Assembly (NCBI GenBank): GCA_028818375.1
Contig: JAPPOB010000009.1
Location: forward strand, 1-64,000
DNA: 64,000 bases
Reading direction: 5' to 3'
DNA from: Anaerolineaceae bacterium
GTDB lineage: Bacteria > Chloroflexota > Anaerolineae > Aggregatilineales > Phototrophicaceae
Below are positions 8,088 through 16,584 of this stretch, piece by piece. The notes under the pieces were generated by a model. That model saw nothing but the letters and a program-made list of their open reading frames with translations. It had not been told where the DNA came from and did no database searches. The position numbers and the translations under genes are program-made. Position 1 is the stretch's first letter, and every line of letters begins with the position of its first letter.

Positions 8088-9776
8088 TCAGTTGCTATTC
8101 AACGCCAGCCATTCCGCGGCGGCCAGCGACCGCCGTTCCAGATGCGCGAGCAGTTCATCGCGCCCGGTGCGCACACCCGCCATAGCCTCTTCGTCGTCAA
8201 CGCCGGAGAGGGCATCGAGCAACAGTTCAGCATTTGAGTCATAAATCGCCGTCATGCGTTCGACCGAGAAAGCGCCCGCTGCCACTTCCTCAACCAGTTG
8301 CCGATAACGGACAGCGTATACCCCGTCATCCAGCAAAAAACGGATCAGCGGCCAGTCGTCGTCCACCTCTTCCAGTGACAGGCTCCTGGCTCTGCCGAAT
8401 CCCTCCGTCTGGAAAACCCTGCCGCCAGCCAGGGGATTCTGTGGCGCCGTAACGTCCAGCCCCGGCACGGTAATGCGTTCCTGCAGGGACATGTTGTTGT
8501 CCCAGGGGATCCAGGTCAGCACGCCGCGGGTGTCGTCGGCATACAGATAGTAATTGTGGGGCAGGACGCCATAGACATCCCAGTTCTGCGCCACCTGGTT
8601 GGTGGCCAGCCATCGCAGAAACCCGTCGACGTCCAGCGTAGCATCAAGGCCCACCCGCCAGGCGGCCGGGTCGCTGTCGCGCAGGGGATCATGGAGCGCG
8701 TCGAACAGCGTCAGAACGTCTTCGTAGCCGCTGTCCCGGTTGGTTTCCTTGTCAAAACTCTCTTCGTCAAAGCTGCCGGCCGCAAAGGTGGCACCCCGCC
8801 CATCCGGCTTATACATGTTGCCGTTGTCATCCGCGAACTGCGTTTCAATCAGCGTGTCGTCGGGCAACTCGACTGCCGTGTAAAGGCCGAGGTAGTCGGC
8901 GGCGCTGCCATCGCCGGTATCCAGCCAGACCAGCCAGAAGGAAGTCTCGGCGGCGGGCACGCCGGCCGCGCGGAAGACGTCCGCCATGACCTTTTCGCGT
9001 TGCAGGCTTTGGTCCGAGAAATTGGTGGAAAAGCTGAGCTGTTTGAAGCCGTAAAGGCGCTGGTTCCGGAGCGCCGGGTGGTCGTTCTCAAACTCGTCAA
9101 GGTCAAGTTTGAAGGGCAGGTTGCTTTGGCCGCTGCGCCAGCCTGAACTCAGGGACGAATTTCCCTTGAAGCGAAAACCTGCTTCCGGCCAGACCTTGTC
9201 ATTGAAGTGAATTGTCACCGGCTGCCAGTCCGGATTCGCGGCAAAGGTGAGACCGCCACCACCGCCAGGACCGCGACCAGGCTGGCCTGGCCCGGCGCCG
9301 AATTGCCCGGGACCGGGCAAGGCAAGGTCGGAGGGAACCAGCGCCAGAAATTGTTGCCGCTGCGTATCTTCAAGCTCAAGTTCAGCCGCCACGGCCTCCA
9401 GGTCCGGCATGTAACGCATCGCCGCCATGATCGCCTGGATACCAATGTCCATTTCATCCAGGAACGCCAGGATTTCGCGTCCGCCAGGACCGCCAGGAAC
9501 TCCCGGTCCACCCCGGCCCCTGCCACCTGCCTGTTCACCCCGCTCACCATAGAGTTCAGTCATGTTTTCCATGGCTGCCGCCCAGTCCTCCGGCCGAAAA
9601 ACGATCGTCATCTCGTTGACGCGATCGTCGGGCAGGACCACGTCGTAATTGGCGGGAACCTGATTGCCATGGCTGGCCTCCGTCCATCCCGGCGGCCTGT
9701 CCACTTGTGCCGGAGCGGCGCTTGCGAATACCAGACTTGCAAGCAACACAAGGCTCATTTGCAGTCCTCTGGTCAT
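8088..9776 (-). CDS. Secreted CotH-kinase family protein
   Basis: This 562-residue protein has a signal peptide (hydrophobic stretch 8-22, likely cut after APA/QV). The CotH pattern is clear: VNEMTIVFRPEDW (53-65), FRFKGNSSLS (201-210), QNWDVYGVLPHNYYLYAD and TWIPWDNNM. CotH proteins are atypical protein kinases in spore coats and on many bacterial surfaces. An insert at about 75-177 carries two glycine/proline-rich tracts (81-99, 155-175), probably a flexible surface loop. AAAGGAG lies upstream of the ATG. It is 16 nt after DUF4956 copy b, so the two are co-transcribed. No VTC polyphosphate-polymerase gene is present, unlike many loci of this kind. Confidence 0.85.
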   Translation of the reverse strand: MTRGLQMSLVLLASLVFASAAPAQVDRPPGWTEASHGNQVPANYDVVLPDDRVNEMTIVFRPEDWAAAMENMTELYGERGEQAGGRGRGGPGVPGGPGGREILAFLDEMDIGIQAIMAAMRYMPDLEAVAAELELEDTQRQQFLALVPSDLALPGPGQFGAGPGQPGRGPGGGGGLTFAANPDWQPVTIHFNDKVWPEAGFRFKGNSSLSSGWRSGQSNLPFKLDLDEFENDHPALRNQRLYGFKQLSFSTNFSDQSLQREKVMADVFRAAGVPAAETSFWLVWLDTGDGSAADYLGLYTAVELPDDTLIETQFADDNGNMYKPDGRGATFAAGSFDEESFDKETNRDSGYEDVLTLFDALHDPLRDSDPAAWRVGLDATLDVDGFLRWLATNQVAQNWDVYGVLPHNYYLYADDTRGVLTWIPWDNNMSLQERITVPGLDVTAPQNPLAGGRVFQTEGFGRARSLSLEEVDDDWPLIRFLLDDGVYAVRYRQLVEEVAAGAFSVERMTAIYDSNAELLLDALSGVDDEEAMAGVRTGRDELLAHLERRSLAAAEWLALNSN

Positions 9777-9792
9777 CCTTATGCTCCTTTAC

Positions 9793-10413
9793 TCACTTGT
9801 TGTTCATTTCATGGAAGAAAAGACGCAGCCTGGCGGTTCCGGCCTTCAGGTTGATGTTTTCCACGCGAACGCGCTCCGGCTCAAGTCCGGTGCGTTCACG
9901 CAGGTCGGCCAACAATTCCTCCTGCCTCAGGGGGCTGACCAGGGCCAGGTTGTCGAAGGTCATTCGGACTGTGTACCTTTTGCCGTCGCCACCATTCTGG
10001 CCGCCATTCATGGCAAGGCTGAAACGACCGCGGATCCTTTCAAGCAACCCCAGCGTCAGCAGCAGCGCCGCGTTCACGGCGACCATGGCCTCCAGATTGC
10101 CAGAATTGAGCAACAGGGCGTTGACCAGCGAAAGCGCCACCACAGTGAAGAGATAGGTCATGTCACGCAGCCGGATGGGCACGGTACGGAAGCGCAACAG
10201 GGCGAAGATGGCGAAGAGACCGAAGCCGACGCCAAGGCCGATTTCCGCCCGAAACATCTGGTCGATAACAACGAATACCAGCGCGCCGGCCATGACGAGC
10301 AAGAGAATCCTGTTGTAGCCGGGCTTGCCCCACCTGCCGTAGAGCAGGACCACTAACATTGTTGTGAACAGGTTGAGGATAAAGTAAATGAGGTATTCGC
10401 CGATTCCAGCCAT
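9793..10413 (-). CDS. DUF4956 membrane protein, copy b
   Basis: This 206-residue paralogue of the gene at 7223 has the same hallmark (GFGLFAIFALLRFRT, LRDMTYLF), about four membrane segments, and a soluble C-terminal domain (from about 130) with an extra glycine/asparagine-rich loop (NGGQNGGDG). It is the first gene of the unit with CotH, 16 nt upstream of it. Its promoter region holds two TTWACA repeats 11 bp apart. The neighbouring oxidoreductase gene ends 164 nt upstream, the same arrangement as the remnant and copy a, so the promoter-plus-gene unit was probably duplicated as a block. Confidence 0.82.
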   Translation of the reverse strand: MAGIGEYLIYFILNLFTTMLVVLLYGRWGKPGYNRILLLVMAGALVFVVIDQMFRAEIGLGVGFGLFAIFALLRFRTVPIRLRDMTYLFTVVALSLVNALLLNSGNLEAMVAVNAALLLTLGLLERIRGRFSLAMNGGQNGGDGKRYTVRMTFDNLALVSPLRQEELLADLRERTGLEPERVRVENINLKAGTARLRLFFHEMNNK

Positions 10414-10512
10414 GTCAGGTCAGCTTTCCAGGTTGCTTGCTCGGGCCGATGTCAGAAACAGGGTAGCGAATGAACACGGCGATTGTGCCGCCGCTCACGG
10501 AAGGCTAAATGT

Positions 10513-10529
10513 TGTTAAAACTTTGTAAA
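10513..10529 (-). promoter_or_regulatory. Pho-box-like 11-bp direct repeats upstream of DUF4956 copy b
   Basis: On the minus strand TTTACA (10524-10529) and TTAACA (10513-10518) are separated by 5 nt, one helical turn apart, about 100 nt before the start codon. The spacing and hexamer type match the three-repeat array before DUF4956 copy a. A third hexamer at the next turn (TAGCCT) is poor. Function is inferred. Confidence 0.42.
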
Positions 10530-10577
10530 GTGGTCACTGCCGGCTTCGTGCGGAGTCGCCAGGCGGGACTTTGGCAG

Positions 10578-11705
10578 TCAGGCTTCGCCAAAGCGTGACA
10601 AAAGGAAGGGCTCCGTATCGAATGTGCTGGTCACGCCGTCGCGGACCTGTTCGGCGACCAGCTGGCCGCCGACCGGCGCGTTCATGATGCCCACCCCGCC
10701 CCAGCCGCAGTTGTTGATGAATCCCTCGACTTCCGCAACCGGGCCCAGCACCGGCTTTTCGTCCGGAGTCAGCGGCCGAATGCCAGCCCAGCCCCCGACG
10801 ATGCGGGCCTGTGCCAGGGCCGGGGCCTTGCGCAGGCACATCTCGCGTATTTCGGGCCAATAGTCCATGTCCGGCCGGTCCTGCACTGCCGCGTGCTCAC
10901 GCGCGCCCATGCCCACCAGCACCTCTCCGTTGTCGCTGCGGAAGTACCAGTGCGTGGCGGCGTCCATCACGTAGATTCTGGACTTTAGTTGCGGCGGTCT
11001 CTCGACCAGAAAAATGTTGCGCACGCGGTTGAGTAACGGGATGCGCAACCCGGCCCAGGCGCCGACCTCGTCAGCATCGGCGCCCGCCGCGTTTACGGCG
11101 TAACGCGTGGCAATGGGGCCCGCTGTGGTCTGCACGGCGGCGATGCGCCCGCTTTCGATTTCCAGTCCCGTCGCGCGCCGGCCTTCGTGGATCGTCACGC
11201 CCATGGCTTGCGCGGAATGGCGCCAGCCGCGCAGGATGTTGGGCGTATCCAGCACGCCATCATCCGGGCCGTAAACTCCGAAAATTATTTCGTCCGGGGA
11301 AAGCAAGGGTAGCAGGCGGACTACCTCGTCCGGCGTGAGCACCTGGGTCTCGACGCCATACTTGTGCCGCAAGTCCACGAAATGTTGTTCCTGCTGCGCC
11401 ACCTCCGGCGTCACCAGGGTCAGCGTGCCCGTGCGCACGAAACCGGCGTCGAAGCCGGTGTCTTCGGCGAAGGCCGCGTAACGTTCGAAGGTGTAGGCCG
11501 AAAATCGCTGCTGCCATTCACCCCACATCTGCTTCATCAGCATCGATGCGGACCAGCGTGAAGAACCGCTGCCCACCGTGGACTTCTCCACCAGGGCCAC
11601 GTCGCGAATGCCGAACCTTGCCAGGTGCCAGGCCGCGCTCAGGCCCTGAATGCCCGCTCCGATGACCACGACGTCGGCGCTTTCCTTCGCGCTGCTGGCA
11701 GGCAC
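10578..11705 (-). CDS. FAD-dependent oxidoreductase (DAO / sarcosine oxidase-like)
   Basis: This 375-residue flavoprotein begins with a dinucleotide-binding motif (VVVIGAGIQG, 12-21) and has the D-amino-acid-oxidase family ending GWAGIRPLTPDEKPVLGP then GGVGIMNAPVGG. Such enzymes oxidise secondary or primary amines such as sarcosine, glycine or D-amino acids; the substrate here is unknown. I chose the GTG at 11705 because AAGGAG precedes it by the right distance and the Rossmann fold follows at once; the frame stays open to 11855. It is divergent from the M19 dipeptidase gene, with 57 nt between starts. A partial copy of its 3' end lies at 7946-8033. Confidence 0.87.
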   Translation of the reverse strand: MPASSAKESADVVVIGAGIQGLSAAWHLARFGIRDVALVEKSTVGSGSSRWSASMLMKQMWGEWQQRFSAYTFERYAAFAEDTGFDAGFVRTGTLTLVTPEVAQQEQHFVDLRHKYGVETQVLTPDEVVRLLPLLSPDEIIFGVYGPDDGVLDTPNILRGWRHSAQAMGVTIHEGRRATGLEIESGRIAAVQTTAGPIATRYAVNAAGADADEVGAWAGLRIPLLNRVRNIFLVERPPQLKSRIYVMDAATHWYFRSDNGEVLVGMGAREHAAVQDRPDMDYWPEIREMCLRKAPALAQARIVGGWAGIRPLTPDEKPVLGPVAEVEGFINNCGWGGVGIMNAPVGGQLVAEQVRDGVTSTFDTEPFLLSRFGEA

Positions 11706-11762
11706 TTGCGGTCTCCTTGTGGCATACTCCTGCGCGCTAGCATAGCCTGCCGGGAGGGAGCC

Positions 11763-12797
11763 ATGCAATTTCTGCAGCAAGCCCAGGAGGTCTGTCAGGA
11801 CCTGTTGTTCGTGGATTCCCATCACGACATTTTGATGGACGTCATGTCCCGCCACCTTCGGGGAGAGCGCGGCGCGCTTTCAGGTTACTGGGCCCCGATC
11901 ATGGAGGCGGGCGGCATCAATGTTCAGGTCTTGCCGGTCTACGTCGATGACCGTTTCCTGCCGGGCCTCGGCCTGCGTGAAATTCTGCGCCATCTGCAGG
12001 CGGCGGAGGAAGACCTCGCCAGCGACGACAGCCGCATGGAACTGGCGAACAGCGTGGCGGACATCCAGCGCATCACCGGCGCCGGCAAGATCGCCGGACT
12101 GCTGGCCCTGGAGGGATGCGACGGCCTCGGCGGCGATGCCCGCGTGCTGCGCGCGCTCTGTCGTTTCGGCATCCGCATGGTCGCCTTCACCTGGGAGCGA
12201 CGCAACGCCTTCGCCGACGGCACCGGCGTGCGCAACCCGGGCGGTCTGACCGCTGCCGGCCAGGAGGCCCTGCGCGACCTCTGCCGCAACAAGGTCATCT
12301 TTGACGTCAGCCACCTGGCGGAGCCCGGCTTTTGGGATGCCATCGACATCGTGGACGGACCGCTGGTCGCCTCGCACAGCAACGCCCGTGCCGTGCACGA
12401 TCATCCGCGAAATTTGACTGACGACCAGATTCGTGCCGTGGCGGATTGTGGCGGCGTTATCGGTCTCAACTTCTACGGCGGCTACATTGCCGACCCGCCC
12501 ACCTGCGCCCGCATGGCCGACCACCTGCAACACATGGTCGAACTGGTGGGCATTGAGCATTTCGGCATCGGCGCGGACTTTCTGGAAGGCACACTGCGCG
12601 AAGTGAGCGTCCACGCCCTGATCGAGTCCTCCATCGGGCCACACATGCTTCACAACTGGATTGAGGACTGCCAGAGCGCGGACCAGATGCCTGTTTTTGT
12701 GGCCGAGCTGCTCAGGCGCGGGTTTTCCCGCGAGGAACTGGGCGCCCTGCTGGGCGGCAACTGGATGCGAGTCTTTGAGCAGGTCTGGGATGGCTAA
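11763..12797 (+). CDS. M19-family membrane-type dipeptidase
   Basis: This 344-residue zinc dipeptidase has the M19 ligands in order: H20-x-D22 (VDSHHDI), E117 (LALEGCDG), H184 (DVSHLAE), H205 (VASHSNARAV) and D272 (GIGADF). M19 enzymes cleave dipeptides, including ones with a C-terminal D-residue, and some act on beta-lactam or N-acyl substrates. There is no signal peptide, so it is cytoplasmic. The ATG at 11763 has GGGAGGG upstream. It shares a 57-nt intergenic region with the divergent amine-oxidase gene, which may link the two in D-amino-acid or peptide breakdown. It overlaps the end of the convergent SDR gene by 4 nt. Confidence 0.9.
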   Translation: MQFLQQAQEVCQDLLFVDSHHDILMDVMSRHLRGERGALSGYWAPIMEAGGINVQVLPVYVDDRFLPGLGLREILRHLQAAEEDLASDDSRMELANSVADIQRITGAGKIAGLLALEGCDGLGGDARVLRALCRFGIRMVAFTWERRNAFADGTGVRNPGGLTAAGQEALRDLCRNKVIFDVSHLAEPGFWDAIDIVDGPLVASHSNARAVHDHPRNLTDDQIRAVADCGGVIGLNFYGGYIADPPTCARMADHLQHMVELVGIEHFGIGADFLEGTLREVSVHALIESSIGPHMLHNWIEDCQSADQMPVFVAELLRRGFSREELGALLGGNWMRVFEQVWDG

Positions 12798-13561
12798 CCG
12801 GCAGTGATGCCGCCGTCGACCGGCAGCGCTGCGCCCGTCACAAAACTGGCGGCGCCACTGGCCAGCCAGTAAATCGCCTCGGCCACCTCTTCGGCTTCGG
12901 CGATGCGTCCCAGCGGGTGCTTCGCGGACCAGAGTTCCTCCGCGCCCGGCCCATGCCGCTCCCAGGCGGCCGCGATCATGGGTGTGTTGACACTGCCGGG
13001 ACAGACGCAGTTGACGCGAATGCCCTCCGCAGCGTGGTCCAGCGCCATGGCCCTCGTCAACTGCACGACGGCGCCCTTGGTGGCGCAGTAGGCCGCCGAA
13101 CCGGGGAAGCCCACCAGACCGGCGTATGATGAGACGTTGACGATATTGCCGCGGGTCTGCGCCAGATGCGGCAGGGCAGCCCGACTCAGGTAGAAAGTCC
13201 CGTTCAGATTGACGTCCAGCATATCCTGCCACTGGGCCGTCGTGAGTTGCGCCACGGTTCGCTGGCGAATGATGCTGCCGGCGTTGTTGACCAGCACGTC
13301 AAGGCGGCCATGGCGTTCGATTGTTTCCGCCACGGCCTGGTCGCACTGCGCTTCATCGCGCACGTCACAGGCAACGAAGTGGCTCTCTCCGCCGGCGGCA
13401 TTAGTCAGTCCCAGGGTCTCCTGCGCCGTCTCCGCATTGCGCGCGGCGATCACGATGTGCGCGCCCTCGCGGGCAAAGCGCAGGGCAGTGGCGCGCCCAA
13501 TGCCACTGTTGCCGCCCGAAATCAGGACAGCAGGCTGCCCAGGCATGGCATTGTCATTCAC
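12794..13561 (-). CDS. SDR-family NAD(P)-dependent oxidoreductase
   Basis: This protein of about 255 residues is a classical short-chain dehydrogenase. It has the cofactor motif GGNSGIG (16-22), NNAG (92-95), catalytic S145, Y158 and K162 (YxxxK) and a C-terminal PVDGG motif. The start is uncertain: I chose the GTG at 13561, with AAGGGA about 11 nt upstream; an ATG at 13585 or at 13546 would also leave the full domain. It converges on the M19 gene, overlapping by 4 nt, and is divergent from the ABC importer genes starting at 13765. The substrate is not predictable. Confidence 0.87.
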   Translation of the reverse strand: MNDNAMPGQPAVLISGGNSGIGRATALRFAREGAHIVIAARNAETAQETLGLTNAAGGESHFVACDVRDEAQCDQAVAETIERHGRLDVLVNNAGSIIRQRTVAQLTTAQWQDMLDVNLNGTFYLSRAALPHLAQTRGNIVNVSSYAGLVGFPGSAAYCATKGAVVQLTRAMALDHAAEGIRVNCVCPGSVNTPMIAAAWERHGPGAEELWSAKHPLGRIAEAEEVAEAIYWLASGAASFVTGAALPVDGGITAG

Positions 13562-13764
13562 GGGTTCCACGTCCCTTCGCTCCATCCATTTGACGGTCTG
13601 TCCCCTGAGCCTGTGAAAGGCTCCCAACAGGGTTGACCAGCGCCGGGCATGCCCGCTCCAGCTCCGGAACGCAGGCACTCCTGACAAAGTCGGGCGTGGG
13701 CAATGATAACGAATTGTTGAGACCGCAACGGGCCTGCGCTACTATCGCCCGGGGCAGAAATTCA

Positions 13765-14574
13765 ATGAGCACGGAAACTGTGGCAGTTCAGAACGTCCCT
13801 TCGCCCAAAATTGAGTTGCTTGGCGTTAGCAAGACCTTTGCGACGCCACAGGGCACGGTTCCGGCACTCGCCGAAACCAGCCTGCAAATCGCCACCAATG
13901 AAATCGTTTGCATCGTCGGGCCATCGGGCTGCGGCAAATCGACCCTGCTAAATCTGGTTGCCGGCTTCATCGCGCCGAGTGCCGGTGCCGTTCTCGTTGA
14001 CGACGCCGCGGTTGCCGGCCCGGGCGCGGAACGCGCGGTGGTCTTCCAGCAGGACTCCGTGTTTCCCTGGCTGACCGTGGAGCAGAACCTGGCCTATGGC
14101 CCTGTTGCCCGCAAGGTGCCGGCCGCTGAAGTTTCACAGATCGTCGAAAGGTTGCTCTCCCTGGTCGGCCTCGCCGAATACCGCGACCTCTACCCCCTGC
14201 AACTCTCAGGGGGCATGAAAAAGCGCGTTGATCTTGCCCGCGCCTATGCCAACAAGCCGGCCATTCTGCTGATGGACGAGCCCTTTGGCGCGCTGGACGT
14301 GCTGACCAGGGAGGAAATGCAGATTGAGTTGCTGCGTCTCTGGCAGGAGGAAGCGCTGACCATTCTGTTTGTGACGCACGACATCGAGGAAGCGCTCTTC
14401 ATCGGCGATCGCGTGGTCGTGTTGACCCCTCGTCCTGCGCGCGTGGCGGCGGACGTTACCGTGTCTCTTGACCGCGAGCTGGACCCGCGCCGCAAGACCA
14501 GTGCCAGTTTTCAGACTCTTCGTCAGCAATTGATGGACATCCTGAGCCAGAAAAATGTGGAGCCCGCCGCCTGA
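13765..14574 (+). CDS. ABC transporter ATP-binding protein (nitrate/taurine-type)
   Basis: This 269-residue ATPase belongs to the SsuB/TauB/NrtD group. It shows Walker A GPSGCGKST (52-60), a Q-loop near 95, signature LSGGM (147-151), Walker B ILLMDEPFGALD (167-178) and a switch histidine in FVTHDIEEA. The alternative frame extension upstream to 13633 overlaps the promoter region; the ATG at 13765 gives the normal length. Its stop overlaps the next gene's ATG (TGATG). With the permease and the NMT1-type binding protein it forms a complete importer. Confidence 0.9.
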   Translation: MSTETVAVQNVPSPKIELLGVSKTFATPQGTVPALAETSLQIATNEIVCIVGPSGCGKSTLLNLVAGFIAPSAGAVLVDDAAVAGPGAERAVVFQQDSVFPWLTVEQNLAYGPVARKVPAAEVSQIVERLLSLVGLAEYRDLYPLQLSGGMKKRVDLARAYANKPAILLMDEPFGALDVLTREEMQIELLRLWQEEALTILFVTHDIEEALFIGDRVVVLTPRPARVAADVTVSLDRELDPRRKTSASFQTLRQQLMDILSQKNVEPAA

Positions 14575-15368
14575 TGCTGCAGGAAGAAGGTCTACGCCAG
14601 CGGATACGCCGCACACGCGCTATCAGCCTGGCCTCGATCCTGCTGTTGCTGGTGACCTGGTATCTCGTGACCACGGAGTGGGAACTGGTCTCGTCGCTCA
14701 AGTTGCCCAGCCCTGATCGCGTGCTGGATACCCTGGTGCAGGTGCGGGCCACGATTTTGCGCCAGGCCCTTGTGACCTTCTATCGCGTGGGCATCAGTTT
14801 CCTCGCCGGTTCGGCGCTGGGCGTGCTGGTCGGCCTGGTGATGAGCCGCTTCCGCATCGTCTTCGCACTGCTGGAGCCGGTCATCGAGGCGCTCCGGCCC
14901 ATTCCGCCGATCGCCCTGATTCCCTTTTTCATCCTCTGGTTCGGCATCGGCATGTTTGGCCAGGTCCTGTTGGCGGGGCTGGGTTGCTTCATGGTCATGG
15001 TCGTGAGTACCATCGAGGCCGTGCGCAACGTTCCGCGCATTTACATCCAGGCAGCGCGCTCCCTGGGCGCCGGACAGGACCACATTTACCGTACGGTCAT
15101 CCTGCCGGCCATTGTGCCCGAGTTGATCGCCGGCTGGCGCGTGGCCCTTGCGCTGGCTTTTGGCCTGATGATCGCGGCGGAATTGATGGGCGCGCAGGAG
15201 GGCATCGGCTTCATGATCATGGTCGCGCGACGTAGCCTGAACACGCAGACCATACTACTGGGTATCATCATCATCGGCATGGAAGCGGCGTTGGCGGACC
15301 GCCTGCTCTACCTGTTCACCCGCCGCCTGACGCGCTGGACGGAACGTGACGCTGAATCGCATGTCTGA
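14574..15368 (+). CDS. ABC transporter permease (nitrate/taurine-type)
   Basis: This 264-residue protein of the SsuC/TauC permease family has about six membrane segments and the EAA-loop AARSLGAGQDHIYRTVILP, which couples to the ATPase. It starts within the stop of the ATPase gene (1-nt overlap), showing tight coupling. Homologues carry sulfonates, nitrate or thiamine precursors, so the substrate needs the binding protein's specificity, which is not evident. Confidence 0.9.
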   Translation: MLQEEGLRQRIRRTRAISLASILLLLVTWYLVTTEWELVSSLKLPSPDRVLDTLVQVRATILRQALVTFYRVGISFLAGSALGVLVGLVMSRFRIVFALLEPVIEALRPIPPIALIPFFILWFGIGMFGQVLLAGLGCFMVMVVSTIEAVRNVPRIYIQAARSLGAGQDHIYRTVILPAIVPELIAGWRVALALAFGLMIAAELMGAQEGIGFMIMVARRSLNTQTILLGIIIIGMEAALADRLLYLFTRRLTRWTERDAESHV

Positions 15369-15446
15369 GGGACAGTCACACCCGCTACCGAGGTTGTCCG
15401 CTGGCCTGATGCCAGATAGTTTTCGTTGTCACAAAAGGAGGAAGTA

Positions 15447-16535
15447 ATGCAGGTGAAAGGTGTACGCGGCGTTTTGGTCTTCATTTTGCTGGCTGTATTC
15501 GCCATTTCGGGCGTGCAGGCCCAGGATGAAATGGTCAGCGTCCGTTACGGTGTGTCACCCTTCCAGGACACGCTGCTGCCCATCCTCGGGCAGGAATTTG
15601 GCTGGTATGCGGAAGAAGGCCTGGACGTTGAATTCGTCATCCTTGGCTGGACCGAGGTGCAGGAAGCGTTGGCCGCCGGTGAAGTTGACGTCGCTATCAA
15701 CAACATTTCTTCGGTCATCGCCACCTACGATGCCTTCCAGTTCGTTTACGTGTACGGCTTCAACATTTTCGACGCCGGCGCAGCCCTGATGGCCAAACCC
15801 GAATTCAGGTCGGTTGAAGAATTCGAGGAAGAAGGGATGGAGCGCGCCGATGCCGTCGTCGCGGCCCTGCAACAGATGAAGGGTCATACCGTCGTGACCA
15901 CGGGCAATACCGATATGGGCCAGGCGGTCGTCGGTTCGGCAGCGCGCGTCGGTCTGGACCCCGATATGGACATCACCATCGTTGACCTGAATCCGGACGA
16001 AGGTCTGGCCGCCTTCCTTTCGGGCACGGGCGACTTCTACCTGGGTGGCATCCCGCAGCGCACCCGCGCGACGGCCGAGGGCTACAAGCCGGTTGTCGTC
16101 GGTGCAGACCTGGCGCCACCGCCGCTGAACGGCATCATCTCCACGCCGGATTACGCCGCCGAAAACCAGGAGACCGTGCTGAAACTGCTGAATGTCTGGT
16201 TCCGCATCGTCAATTTCGTCGAGGAAAACACGGATGAGGGCGCAGCCATCATTCTCGACGTCCTCAATACCCAGACCGGCGCCAACATGTCCGTTGAGGG
16301 CTTCAAGGAATTCTGGCAGGGCTACGAGCACTATCCGCTCAATGCCAGCGAGATTGAGCGCGACATCCTTTCGGAAGACGGTTACAGCTACTGGAAGGCG
16401 CGCTGGGACGACACGAATGATTACTTCGTGAACGTCAGCGGCGTCATCATGGAGCCTGTACCCACCGAAGGTGTCTTCCTCATGGAAGACGTCCATGCGG
16501 CCTTCGTCGAAATGTATGGCGAAGAAGAAGAGTAA
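15447..16535 (+). CDS. ABC transporter substrate-binding protein (NMT1/THI5-like)
   Basis: This 362-residue exported protein has a signal peptide (hydrophobic core 8-22, likely cleavage VQA/QD at 25) and no lipobox cysteine. The mature N-terminus (VRYGVSPFQDTLLPILGQEFGWYAEEGLDVEFV) is shown in part by GWYAEEGLDVE, a pattern typical of NMT1/SsuA-like binding proteins that bind pyrimidines, sulfonates or nitrate. AAAGGAGG lies 6 nt before the ATG at 15447. A perfect 11-bp hairpin follows the stop. The downstream amidohydrolase suggests that the imported compound is a hydrolysable amide or cyclic molecule, but this is inference. Confidence 0.85.
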   Translation: MQVKGVRGVLVFILLAVFAISGVQAQDEMVSVRYGVSPFQDTLLPILGQEFGWYAEEGLDVEFVILGWTEVQEALAAGEVDVAINNISSVIATYDAFQFVYVYGFNIFDAGAALMAKPEFRSVEEFEEEGMERADAVVAALQQMKGHTVVTTGNTDMGQAVVGSAARVGLDPDMDITIVDLNPDEGLAAFLSGTGDFYLGGIPQRTRATAEGYKPVVVGADLAPPPLNGIISTPDYAAENQETVLKLLNVWFRIVNFVEENTDEGAAIILDVLNTQTGANMSVEGFKEFWQGYEHYPLNASEIERDILSEDGYSYWKARWDDTNDYFVNVSGVIMEPVPTEGVFLMEDVHAAFVEMYGEEEE

Positions 16536-16544
16536 CGACTGGCT

Positions 16545-16578
16545 GAATGAGGGGGTCGCAGCGGCGGCCCCCTCATTC
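16545..16578 (+). terminator. Strong stem-loop after the NMT1-like binding-protein gene
   Basis: An 11-bp perfect stem (GAATGAGGGGG with CCCCCTCATTC) encloses a 12-nt loop, 9 nt after the stop codon. No T-run follows, so it is more likely an mRNA-stabilising or partial-termination hairpin than a full terminator. The next gene begins 6 nt after the stem. Confidence 0.6.
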
Positions 16579-16584
16579 ACGGGC

